In this document: positions 38,701-50,700 of the stretch, piece by piece
How the letters are laid out: each line of letters opens with the position of its first letter
Position numbering within the stretch: the stretch's first letter is position 1
Assembly: GCA_004194705.1 (NCBI GenBank)
Contig: SADC01000364.1
Coordinates: forward strand, 1 to 64,000
DNA from: Ditylenchus dipsaci
Taxonomy: Eukaryota; Nematoda; Chromadorea; Rhabditida; Anguinidae
Direction of reading: 5' to 3'
Length of the DNA stretch: 64,000 nucleotides
Made by a program: the position numbers and the translations under genes
Notes under the pieces: generated by a model
Databases searched by the model: none
What the model saw: the letters and a program-made list of their open reading frames with translations, nothing else
What the model was told of the DNA's origin: nothing

Positions 38701-41700
38701 CCGTCAGATGTTGATAGCCTTCTGGAAGACGCTCGATCTCTGTTTTTTGTGAAATTTGTGCATAAAATCAAAAAAATGACGGTCGGTCCCAAACAGCATA
38801 AGTACGACATCTCGGGCATGTAGTTGTCGCGACGCTCACGTTCCTCTTCCTGCAGCTTAATGGAGATGCCACGAACTGGCCCTTCTTCGATACGCTTCAT
38901 CAAATGGGTGGTGAACCTGAATAAAGTGGATTGTGACTAGGAGCAGGATTTAGGAAGCACTATGAAGCAGAACAAAATTTCGGCACACGCTTTTACGAAT
39001 ATGGTAAGTGGTAGAAAAGCGAAATTGTCACAAACTTGAGACACAAATCAAGAAAACATACCAGCATTCGGTTTCTCATCTTTTGCTCGGGATCACTGCT
39101 ATTTCTGAAAGATTAAGGTCAAATATGTGTTAAAATAGCGGTGAATATACCCTACCTCACAAATTCGCTTGTTGGTGTGGAAATACGCTTCAACTTGGGA
39201 TAGTACTTCTCGATGATATTTCGCGAAGCCTTCTTGACTGTCTTGGTACGAACTCGGCCAACCATTTTTGTCTAGCGATTGAGATTTTGAATTTGCAGAT
39301 CAGCGAAATTAACCTGAAAACAATACAATCTACTCTTACCGCAGCATAAAGCCAAAACAGCATTGAACAAAGAACGTGCACAACGACCACATTTTATATG
39401 AAACAGGGTAAACAAGAAGGGCGATAAAAAGAAACATGTCGCACAGTTAGCGCTCAGCTACAAAATGGCACGAAGGAATAATTTTTGGAAATTTTTAAAA
39501 AGAGTTATGGCCATTTCGAGTGAGGATTGCTGAATTTACAGTCCACCATTGTGTGCAAGGCCTGAGACGACTAGAAGCATACCATAAAAAATTTTGAATG
39601 AGAACAAATTCAAATTTATTTTGTCTTCACTGAAAACTGGTGCCGGGAATTCAAACATTGAATTCAGACTTATTGGCGTGGGCATGCCCCTTTAAAGGGG
39701 GGTAACTTTTTGCAAAAATTCGATTGGGGGATAAGAATTACAGTCGATCGGCTTAATCGCTCAGAATTCCACCGTAAACCACCCAAAACCACCATGAACC
39801 GGAATTCTAAGCGATTAAGCCGATCGGACTGGAATTCTGATCCGCCATCTCGAATTTCGCAAAAGTTAACCCCCTTTAGTAAAGCCCGAAAAACCAACTT
39901 TCAGGGGATTCTGGCCGCTTCAGGGTGAAATTCTGAGCGATCCAAGTCTTTTGGTGTACCTACGACCGGATACACATTTTACCGGATACAACGACCGGAT
40001 ACGTGTCAAATTTTGCCTTGGTCCCCTGTCAATTTTTTTTTTATTTTTTTTCGATTTTTCAACCACTTAGGCTTCAGGCTTAGCCCTTAGGCTCGAGGTA
40101 GGCTAGCGCAGGTTAGGACGACTCAAACGTGTGGTTTAAACATACTTTTTTGAACTTTCATAGAAAAATGTATCGGTCGTTGTATCCGGTCATAATGTGT
40201 ATCCGGTCGTATGGGAGTCGTCTTTTTTGACTATAAAATTCGGATTCCCGCAAAATTTGCTGCAGTATTTCACTAAAAATTTCAAATTTGAGGGGTAATT
40301 TCAAATTTGAAAGGGTAATTTCAAATTTGAGGGGGGATTTACACATTTTGTGAAAAATTCAAATTTGAGGGTGTAAAAAATAAATTTGAGGGGGGGGGGC
40401 ATTTACATATTTTGAGGATGTTCTCACCTACAGCCTTTTTCAGTGCTCAGAAATCAATAAGCACTAAGATAAACTTGCTCTTTTTGACAAAATGACTATT
40501 TTGTACTTTTTTTGGCCAAATAACTTTGGGGAGCTTTTAGAAGTGGCGACTTTTTCAACTTTTAAGTGGTCTGAAACTTCTGTTTTCATTAACTTTTTGA
40601 GCTCTGTAAGAGTGCCTGTTAGATTTTAAAATCTCTAGCAGCACTTTCACAGAGCTTAAAAGGTTTTTAGTAAAACAGAAGTTTCAGAACACTTGAAGTT
40701 AGGGGAAGGGCGCTAATTAGAGAGGGGGATTAGAGAAAATACGGTATGAGGTTAACTCATCCATCGAGCACTCTGCGTGGGGTTATGAAACTCAAGCCCA
40801 AACGATGTGATGAACGACCTTGTTGTCGAGAGCAGACACTTCTCCTAAAACAAAAAAATGAAAGTACCAGTTCGTCTGATCAAAAATTGCTACATAAACA
40901 GCTTCATTGATTTCTTCTTTGCTTTCTCTTCTTCTCAGAATCTCAAAAGCGATATTTTTCAAATTTGCGATGCGATATACGATATTTCTAAAAATCAAAA
41001 TGCGATATTGTGCGATCGATATTTTTCGACCAAATTCGATGCGATATGCAATATATCGCAGGTGCGATATTCGATCGTCCGCATGTCTAGTAGAAATGTG
41101 CAAATTTGAATTGGCGGGGACACTCCTCTTTCGTCTATCAGTGTACTCTTTCGAGTCGTTTCGAATTACTCGAAGAAGAGTACAGCATTAGACGAAAGAG
41201 AAGTGTCCCCGCCAATTCAAATTTTGCACATGCCACTGCGCGGAAAAAACCATGGTTTAAGAAAATTACTTGACATTTTTTGAACTCAAGAAATTTTGAC
41301 CCTGAATGTTGAACCCGACTATGGACTGGGCAAATGATGCGATCATCAATTATGATGATGCGAGAAAAAAATACATTTTTCCAAGACGATTGCAAAAAAT
41401 TGTTTTTCAAAGAGCGCCATAAAAAAGTCATGGCTGCTTGAAAATTTAAGTTGAAATCGGTTAAATAACTTGGCCGACCCTTTATGTGACAGGTCTTTGA
41501 AAGTCTGCATTGCAACCGTTTCATTCCCTGTGGCGTTCGTACCTCACAATTTTTATTTCAGGCTTTTGAAAACAAGAACTCATCATCATGCATCATCTCT
41601 CGTACAGAATCATCAAGCAAGACAGCAGTAGTAGCAGCAGCAGCGACGAGGACGATACTTCGAGTGGCACTGGTTCCTTTCACACTGCTTCTGACGTTTC

Positions 41701-44700
41701 GATCCTATCGCAATCGAGAAATTCCTCAGCCAAGACAAAAGGAAGTTGAGAAAGCTGGCATCAGTCGTTCTTCTAGCAAAGCAATTTGGTATCTACCGTT
41801 TTGACTGGACTGCATGACGTGGTCGAGGCTGTGGGTTGGTCGTTTCTTGGTCGTTTATCGCTTTCAAATTTTCATCTATTATATCCTAGAAGACGAGATC
41901 AGTACGGCTGTGGAATCGAGCAGCGAGAATGAAGCCATGGCCAAGCTCAGCATCGAAGAGCGCGCAAGTTGACGCTAGAAGCAGAGAATCTCAAAGAGCC
42001 GCATCCTGAAGAGAACTCGTTTTGCACCCAGTGGTTTGGATACCTGGTTGAACAATTCCGAAAAGTTGCTGAGCAATGTGAAGCAAAAGACTATTGCCAC
42101 TTTCCAGCATTTGGGATGGACGGGTGTGAAGAATGTTGTCAGCTCAATGGGTATGCAAACACAATTTCTGTCTATTTCACAGTAACCATTGCAGTTTTAG
42201 GTGAGGGCATAGTGCATTGGGTGGACTCGACTTTGGACATCTTGCCGCCGGAAGAGATGGCTAAGCGAAACACGGTCAGCAGTGTCGTCTAGCCAAGGTG
42301 AATGGCCAATATCGTCAGAATCCTTTTGCCAACAAGAACAGTGACAAGGACAAATAAACTTTGGTCAGATCCCTTTGTATTATTCGATTTTTGCGTTGTG
42401 TTCTCGACTATAACTTCAAGTCAATAAATTTGTGCTGTCGTAAATTGAAGCGTTATGATTTGTTTTTCCAATAGAGTGTGTGTGACGATTGGTCCCTGGA
42501 GGGCTGTGTTCGGAGTGTGGAAATGTGCTAACGCACATTGAATGTCTAAATGCGCATTTGAATGTGTATGTCTAGTGTAGTTGGACACGACACTTCTTCG
42601 TCGCACCGTCGTAAGCGAATTCATCCACAAAAATTTGTCCCGACACTAATGTTCTATATTTTTGTCTTGAAAAGTTTTCTTGTCAATTCAAATATTTTTC
42701 GATGAAGCGAAGTCCAAGAGTGGAGATAGGAACAAACAATATATTGGTATTGGGGTATTGGGTCAAATAAAGGCGTTAATATTGGTATGGGATATGGTTG
42801 GGCAACCTTTTCTTGCCGTAAAAATACTTTTTTTTTGCCGCAGGAAATACTTTTTTTGCCGTTAATTTACTTTTTCTTTCCGCTAATTTACTATTTTTTT
42901 TACTTTTGCCGCAACTTTTTCCTTCATTTTTGCCGCAATTTACTTTTTTTTGCCGGCTTGTCCGCTTATTTTCGATGTTCTTGCACAGCCCCGGTGCAGC
43001 CTAGAACTTTATCCGAAAAAACTGTTTGCTACGCAAACAGGAGACTTTTTGAACCGTTCCTTACCAGAGCAATCCCTCCAAGCTACTCACATTTCTAAAG
43101 TAATTTTGATATAAAAACATTTCCATCAAGTTTTTTGTGCAGCTCTAAGTTTAGAATTTGCTACCGTCCTTTCAAACATCAATAAAATAAGTAAAGCGGC
43201 GCTAGTAGCGAATCCCTCCTCTAAATCTGACCTTTCAAAAATTGCTGTAACTACCCTTTGGAACAACAAAATTAGGCTTACGGAAGTTGTGACTAATAAA
43301 TGCGTGACGCTATTTTACGGGGGTCTGGGGAAATATATCTAGGTAGTCTTTACTTAAGTTTTAGAAGGAAAAATTTGGTTCAATTTAAGTTCAACTCAAT
43401 CGATGAAAAAACATAAAGTGTGCACCCAGAGGGATCCGAACTAAAGATTTTTAGATTAGTTTTGAGCTGAATTTTAAAGATTCCATGCGATACTATATAC
43501 GGACAGCAGATGTGCCCTCCTATTGAGTAAATATCCTCAAAGGTGCATTACTCTAAACAATTTTAAACACCTCTAACTAACTCAAGCTACTTTTAACAAA
43601 CGCCGAACCACTAAAACATTTAAAACAACATTAAAATAGCTCCAGACAGGGAACGACAAATCGTCCTAAATAGGACTATTTCGGGACTATTTTTAGTCCT
43701 AAAAAAGCCCCCGTTGGTGAGACAATAGTCCTACTTGGACAAAGTCCTATGCGGGACATAGTCCCATTTCGGGACTATTTTCCCGCCCAATTCAAACGAA
43801 CATTAATTATTTGCTGAAAAATAGACTTTTTTGGGCTTAAATATAATTTTTTTTGTTTTCTATGCGTTTCTGTCTTAACTAATGGTCCTGAATCAACATT
43901 TTTTCTTTTTTTCAAATGATAGATATCAATATACAGAATTTTTTTAAGACGCTTTTGCACTTTTTTATCACTGATTCATACCTATCTTTCCTTGTTTTTC
44001 GAGAAAGATATACATTTCTCTCTTTTAATTCAAACAATTTTATTTTCAAATGCAATTCATCAACAATTGAGTATCAGATCCTTCACCAGAATTTTTTAAC
44101 CAGATGTTTTGTAGAAAGAGTTCGAAGTTTTACCATCCGATGTCAAAACGAGTTTGCATATAACCAGGGTAGGCATATGTTTTGTTATCCGAACAACATG
44201 AGCTGATCACAGAATTCCCAGTAATTGTTTATTCGACTCTTGATTTCCATCATTTCCCTTAATGCAACTGAGAAAGCCACATTCTACGGCAGGATTCGTG
44301 GATGAATAGGAGCAATGAATGTGGTTTGCATCATTGGATGATGTCCAATGCCCGGCCCAGCTCGGGTCATTCTTATCTCCTCTAACAAGGACACTTATAA
44401 ATAAGAAAATTCAATTATAATTATTTACCGCAACAAAACGCTTTTATAGGCCCAGCCAACATCCTGTTCCAAACGAAAAGTCTGGGGAATCGTTACCGAA
44501 GTAGTAGTATCGTCCACTGGAGTGCCGAATTGTTGGCAAAAGAAGGCGGACACACACCACGACACCAAGGCGCTGCCCCATACCACTAATTAATAATTTT
44601 TTGTTAAAAGTTCATGGCGATTTTTAAATAGTTGTAATTAAAAAACTAAATAGTGGCTTTGATTAGTAAGAAATTCTTACTAAGAATAGTGTATATTTCC

Positions 44701-47700
44701 TTGCAGAGAAATACTTACCCTGTGTGTGTCATGTCCTAAATACGTGCGCCAGGGCCACTCCTGTTCCATATGCAAATAACCAGTTAAGCGTTGTTGCGCT
44801 TGATTACTTAATACATTCAATACGAAGCTTAAAAAGCTGCGTTCATTTATCACAGACGCAAGAAAAAAAGATATATTACGACAAAAAATTAGGAGATTCT
44901 TCTCTAAAGCGCCTGTAGAAACTCGCTGGCTGAGTAATTTGCTATGGTTCAAAGATTTTCTTCAAGATTCATCACTATCAGAGAAGCAGTTTTTGTTCAT
45001 ACTCCTGAATTCTTAGAACAATTAAGTGAACTAGCTTCGTCACTGAATGATTTCACTGCTTTTTCTGAAGTGATGGAGCTTTACGACAGAACCAATAAAG
45101 ACATTACAGGTGATGTGAAAAAAAAGCAAGGAAGGCATTAAAAAAAATTTTTAGGCTGACAAAAGTGTTACTATTAAATTTTAGTTGTTCCCAAAGCTTG
45201 CAAAATTTGCGCAAAAATTTAAAGAATACGCAAGACAAGGAGACGCAACTTTAACATGGGGCAATGGCGTTAGCTGCGCTTGAGGCGCTTGATCTAAAAA
45301 TTTCGAGTCTAGACCGAGATTTAATTTTGAGTGCAGCTTTTTTAGATCCTTTCATAAAGCCACAATTGGAAAAAGTAGCTGAGGAAGTTGGAATGTGGAA
45401 CAAAATTCAGGTTATTATTTATGGAAAAATCAATAAAATGTGAAAATATTAAGGCAAAAATAGCAGTTAGAAAATTTGCTTTGAAATATGAAAGATCTGA
45501 CATCAACACCATCAAATCTAGGACGTCAAAGCGATTTCAATACCGATGATGAATTGCATGACCCATTGAAGATGAATTTAAAAGCTTATTCGGCACTTTC
45601 CAAAATAAAACATAGAACCACTGGACTTTTGGAAAAACAATTATAATGTATGATTATAACAAGATTATCACAGCAAGAAAATATAAAATCATTTCAGACG
45701 TACCCAATCTTATCCAAAGTAGCCAGGGAAGTCTTTTGCATTCCTGCTTCGAGTGCTAGCAGTGAACGCTCATTTTCAACACTGGGGATGGTAGCGACTG
45801 ACTTACGAAACCGGTTATCTTTATGAAAAACTTCATCTATTAGTATGTTGCGTTCATTAGTGAAAAATGGATTCACAACATATGATTAAACAGAATACAA
45901 TTTTACGCAATGCGCTTGTAACAAGAAAATAAGAAAAATGGAATCTGGGTTTAGAACAGTCAAGTAATGAAAATAGAAAAAATCATTTTTGCATATTTCC
46001 ATACCACAGCGACTAGCATGAAACGACATGGGCAGAGCGATTGAAAACAGAGATTGACTGAAATTGAGTACTTGGCACAATTTTCAGCTTGCTCATGTTC
46101 AATTTTACTATAGTGCCTGAAAAAAATAATAATAAGGCAACAAATTTTCGGATATTTGCTGAAAAAAAAAATGAGAATAATTGTGGTCGAGATCAGTGAA
46201 AACATTACAAAAAATAATAATAATAATACTAAAATAAAAATAATGAGAATGATAAAATATTGACATCTAGCATTTGAAAAGGGAAAAAATGTGATTCAGG
46301 ACTTTTAGTTAAGACAGAAAGGGCATAGAAAACAAAAAAAAAGCATATTTGGGGCCGAAAAAAGTCTATTTTTCAGCAAACTAATTAATGTTCGTTTGAA
46401 TTGGGCGGGAAAAAAGTCCCAAAAATAGGACTATTGTCCCGTATAGGACTTTGTCCAAATAGGACTATTGTCCTAACACGGGACTTTTTCAGGACCAAAA
46501 ATAGTCCTGAAAAGTTCCCGCCAAATGCCTTTTTAGGACGATTTGTCGTTCCCTGGCTCCAGATACCCCAAACTGCCCCAACAACCTCAATCCAGCCTAA
46601 GTACTTGAAAATATTATAATATTTATAACATTTGAAGTATTTAACATATCATAAATGTTAAAAATAGCGGATTTAGGGTGCATGCACGGTTGCTGCTCAT
46701 TTGGGCACCTTCTTTGGGTAGACCTAATTCGGGCAAGTCTTATTTGAGCGCTAATTTCAAATATAGTTTATTTGAAATTAAAAGATGCGGGTTCTCAGAT
46801 ATTTTTCAAAAAATAGTTTTTAAAGGAGCATGTTCACGCAGTCAATTCAATTGTTGATATTTGAATTCCCGGGACAATCCTACAAGTGGAATTATGACAC
46901 GAAATGTTTTTTTTTCAAATAAATATTTTTTGCTTTTCAAGCAAATTCTTTTCTTTTGACGTGCTTTTTTATCCAAGTCAATTGTTTTTGATATAGAATG
47001 CATGTCTTTTCTAGTTTTATGTCTTTCTTACAGGTTACCCGGTTCAAAGATTCGCATGAAACGCACTTGCATTGCAATGATTAGCTAGTCTGCTGCGGAT
47101 TTTGCATTAGATAAAGTCTTTTCAAGCTAATTTGCCGTTCATTTCTTTTCTTTTGTTCCTCATTTTTGTAGGTTACGCTTACCGTTGGCATGAAAAGCAA
47201 CACTCACGCTGTTTTGCTTGCTCTGAAGGTTTGTCTTGTTAAGTATTCAGTGCTTTTATTCATCAATTGGTTTGAGCGTGCTGCGAATGACCTCTGCTCC
47301 ATCAGAAAAAAAATCTACGCGCTGGACTGCCTTGCTGGAATCTCTATGGCCGGTCTGTTGTCCGATGGAAGGATGCTCGCGTATGTTAGGATTCATTAAC
47401 TTTTTCTCTTTTATGTTCTCTCTAAATTTTACTGCGACCGCATACGGCCTGACAAAGTCATCAGGATGAATGTAGGTCGAATCCACGGATTAGCCATGTT
47501 TGTTGAAGATGCTATCTTTTTACTTTTCCATGTAAATTTCGGCTATAATTTTTATAATGGCTCAAATTGAATTGCAGGCGGTAAAACTGTGAATTTCAAC
47601 GGTAAATTAATTTTTTTCAACGGTATTTTCAAATTTGCCATAAAACAATGAAATTCAGCGGTAAATTTGTGAAATTCAGCGGTAAATTTATCGTAAAATC

Positions 47701-50700
47701 AACTTCACAGTCCGTTGTCTTATTTGTGTATCAAATATAAGGATTTCATCTGAAACAAAATTTATGCTTTGCGCCAACTATTTAACCTTGGGGTCATTTT
47801 CTATGAGGCAACGGACTGTGAAGTTGACTTTACGATAAATTTACCGCTGAATTTCACAAATTTACCGTTGAATTTCATTGTTTTATGGCAAATTTTGAAA
47901 ATACCGTTGAAAAAAATTAATTTACCGTTGAAATTCACAGTTTTACCGCTGCAATTCACTTACAGCCATTTATAATAAACGCTGAAAAAAAGCGTCAAAA
48001 ACATAGATAACAGGCAGAAAAGCGGCAAACCAAGTAAATTAGCGGCGAAGAAATTCAAAAAAATTGCGGCAGAAAAATGTAAATTTACGGCAAAAAAAGT
48101 AAATTTACGGCAAAAAAAAGTAAATTGGCGAAAAAAAAATTTTGCGCAGAAAAAAAGTCAATTAGCGACAATAAAAAGTATTTTTGCGGCAAGAAAAAGT
48201 AAATTTGCGGCAAAATGAAGGAAAAAGTTGCGGCAAAAAAGTATTTTTTACGGCAAAAAAAAAAGTAAATTGGCGGAACTTACATTTGCTGCAGAAAAAA
48301 GTAAAAATTAGCGGTAAGAAAAAGTAAGTTAGCGGTAAGAAAAAGTAAATTAGCGGCAAAAAAAAGTATTTTCTGCGGCAAAAAAAAAGTCTTTTTATGG
48401 CAAAAATAAGTATTTCTACGGCAAATTTTTTTTACGGCAGAAAAAAGTCTTTTTGCGGCAAAAAAAAGTAAACCTGCGGCAAAAAAAAGTATTTTTTACG
48501 CAAGAAAAAGGTTTGCCCATATTGGTTGGTGGTGCTTCGAAATATTGGTATTGGGTTTGACAAAGATATTGGATATTAAATAATGAAATTTTTCCAATGG
48601 AAATTTCAAATTTTCAGTCATATTTCCTCTTTTTTCTGGCCTAATGGATGACATTAAACAAATTTTATTTATTATTTTTTCATAGATTTACTTAAATTGT
48701 CTTATTTTAAAGAAAAAACTTATGGCCCATTCATAAACGTTGTCGTTGGGAAAAAATGTTTATAAAGGCAATTTTACGCCAACGACAACGAAATTTTTTA
48801 TTCCAAATCGGACAAATTTTGCATTTTCAGTCGAAATTTCGAGGAAAAACGTATGGAAAATGCAGTTAGTCCTCAAAATTTTGACTTGAAATGCGAAATT
48901 TGTTTGATTTGGACGACAAATTCTTGTTGTCATTGGCGTTGTCGTGAGATTTTATAAATAGGTCGTTGTCGTCGTTGTCAAGATGCTTTTATAAAAAAAT
49001 TCCAACGACAACGCAACGACAACGAAAAACGTTTATAAACGAGCCATTAACGAAAAGACTTTCCTATACAGTCGAGTCTTGATTTAACGTACCCCTCGAT
49101 ATAACGTACCCCTAGGGCCGGTCCCCAGGGGGTACGTTAATCGAGACTCGACTGTACCCAAAATTTTTTGGTGATATAAAAACTAATGTTAGAAGTTGTG
49201 ACTCAGAAGTGATTTTTTTTCTAATAAAAACCGAAATGGATAGATTTTTTGTTTCTTTAGGCCAAAAAACCAGTTGCAGTGTGTTACTAAATCGAGATCA
49301 GACTGAATTAGGATTTTTTTCAATGTTTTAGTGAACAAATAGACTTTTGAAAAATATTGGTATTGAGCAATATATTGGGGTCCACAACTTTGAAATATCG
49401 GTATTGATATGGGTCTAGAGAAGGCCAAAAATATTGGTATTGGGCAAATGGAAATGCCCATCTCTAAACAAGAGATGCACCTGGGTTTAAATGGTTCAGG
49501 CTGAAAAATTTAAAACTCCCACGTAATTTTTAAATTTAGAATTTTGTCCTATGTCCTAAATGCGGGGCCCGAACGCGTAGTAACCGTGGGTGCAACTAAT
49601 TATAAACAGAGTAGTTTACAACACCAAATTAAATAAAAAGCGTGAAACTGGATCAAATAATACCAAAATGACACATAAAAAATTTTGCGACGAAGAAGTG
49701 GCCGCGACGAAGAAACGTCCGATGAGAAGCGTCACGTACCGTAGTGTAGGGACGGTCCTCGGTATTAAATGCCTGGCTGACCAATCGGGCCAGGGGGTGA
49801 AGGTCGGAGAGGCCCAAACGGCCTGCTATCCTCAAGGGTATATCATGCTGATACATTTTTCTGATATTAGGGCGTAGGTAGAGGGCGATGATAAAGGCCT
49901 TAGGGGTGTTTTTGTAAGTGTAACGGTGAAGATAAGCCTAACCCACCAGTCCACAATTGATGCTGATTCCCTCCTTCTGTCTATCTCCAGTTGCCTCCAG
50001 TCCTCTTGAGTCTTTCTGAGCCAGCAAGATCAACAAAGTGGAAATTTGGCAGTCAGCACCTCCAGTTCTGTGGCTGGCGCAGCTTTCCATCCAGGCCATA
50101 TTTTCCTCTGTCGTCAGTCTGAAATTCCATTTAATTTTATAAATATTGTCAACGATCCTAATAATCTGCTTACATCAACAGCAACCATCCTCTGCTGCTT
50201 GATAAGTACGGAAAAATATAGCGTGTGACCTGGATGAGGATTGATTCATGGTGGTGGAAGCGGTGGTTCTGTTCATAGCCCCGTTTTTAAAAGCGCTACC
50301 AGCAAAGTCTTCGGCGGAATTAATGGGCATGCTAGCTACTCCCTTTAAGTAAATCTCTCCTTTAATGGGGTCTTCGCGAATGCCGATGTTGGCGTGCCGT
50401 TCTTCTGTCAGAAAGATCGATGATTTTTTCGTTATAGAGCTGAAAAACTTAGGTTAACGTTTTGTTTATGACTGCAAATCGAAACTATTAACCTCGATGA
50501 ACTGCACAAGAATTTCAAAGACTGGCTCGACCAGTCCCCTTTCCTTGGCTTCCAAATTTTTCTTTGCTCTATCCCAGAGAATATATGCCTGGCAGCTCGA
50601 GGATGATACCGATCTTGTTGTCGGTGAGAGAAGAGAGCTGGGTAGTGAAGATTCGAATGATGTGCCCATAGTGAATGTCTTTCCACTGCCTGTCTAAAAT

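Larger units (their letters stand above)
36969..39689. mobile_element. Inverted-repeat element containing the whole RPS17 unit, third level
   Basis: TIRs of about 70 bp begin GGGCATGCCCACGCCAATAA at 36969 and mirror at 39689. Flanking 8-mers TATTAAAG (36961-36968) and CTTTAAAG (39690-39697) match at 6 of 8 positions, suggesting an old 8-bp TSD. A 226-bp MITE with the same tips and a perfect TSD lies at 61075-61300. RPS17 (38144-39395) occupies its middle; 37050-38140 is unassigned sequence. Confidence 0.7.
36747..40425. mobile_element. Long-inverted-repeat element nested in the hAT, second level
   Basis: A left arm of about 210 bp (36747-36957; CACCCTCAAAATATGTAAAT near the tip, then Gln-codon-like CTGCAG and GGATCGCTCAGAATTC inward) matches the reverse complement of 39885-40425. 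The right arm is itself split by a short MITE (39960-40220, CGACCGGATAC repeats). The TSD is not clear. Confidence 0.6.
36320..41089. mobile_element. hAT-type element carrying RPS17 and nested elements
   Basis: Left end TAGAGATGCGGA at 36320, right end TCCGCATGTCTA at 41089, TSD GTAGAAAT at 36312-36319 and 41090-41097. GCGATATATCG-rich subterminal repeats lie at 36350-36450 and 40950-41075. The boundaries are confirmed because the sequence outside joins into a known hairpin MITE (intact copy at 59757-59946). No hAT transposase is seen inside; it holds the elements listed separately and the RPS17 copy. The 760-bp element at 52100-52859 belongs to the same family. Confidence 0.85.
42721..49466. 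mobile_element. Putative large hAT-type composite carrying the PSMA1 fragment
   Basis: Left tip TGGAGATAGG at 42721, right tip CCCATCTCTA at 49466 (8 of 10 matching). Flanking CAAGAG is shared within 8-mers TCCAAGAG and AACAAGAG. Subterminal TATTGGTATTGGG repeats (42738-42790; 48535-48580; 49345-49455) match those of the hAT at 12927-14565. Inside are A/T-rich GCCGCAAAAAAAGTAAATT tandem arms (42820-42965 and inverted at 48030-48515), the hAT 43647-46555, the PSMA1 exons and a hairpin. The TSD is imperfect, so the outer boundary is tentative. Confidence 0.5.

Noticed and set aside
38387..38806. Merlin insert acting as an introner (new intron)
   Set aside because: No GT..AG pair at the insertion edges rejoins the exon in frame, and the insert holds transposase coding sequence.
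48030..48515. CRISPR-like array of GCGGCAAAAAAAGTAAATT units
   Set aside because: Units are irregular and contiguous without unique spacers, and the genome is eukaryotic.
49590..49880. Overlapping frames on both strands (95 and 67 codons)
   Set aside because: Neither matches a family I know, and there is no splice or poly(A) context to choose between them.
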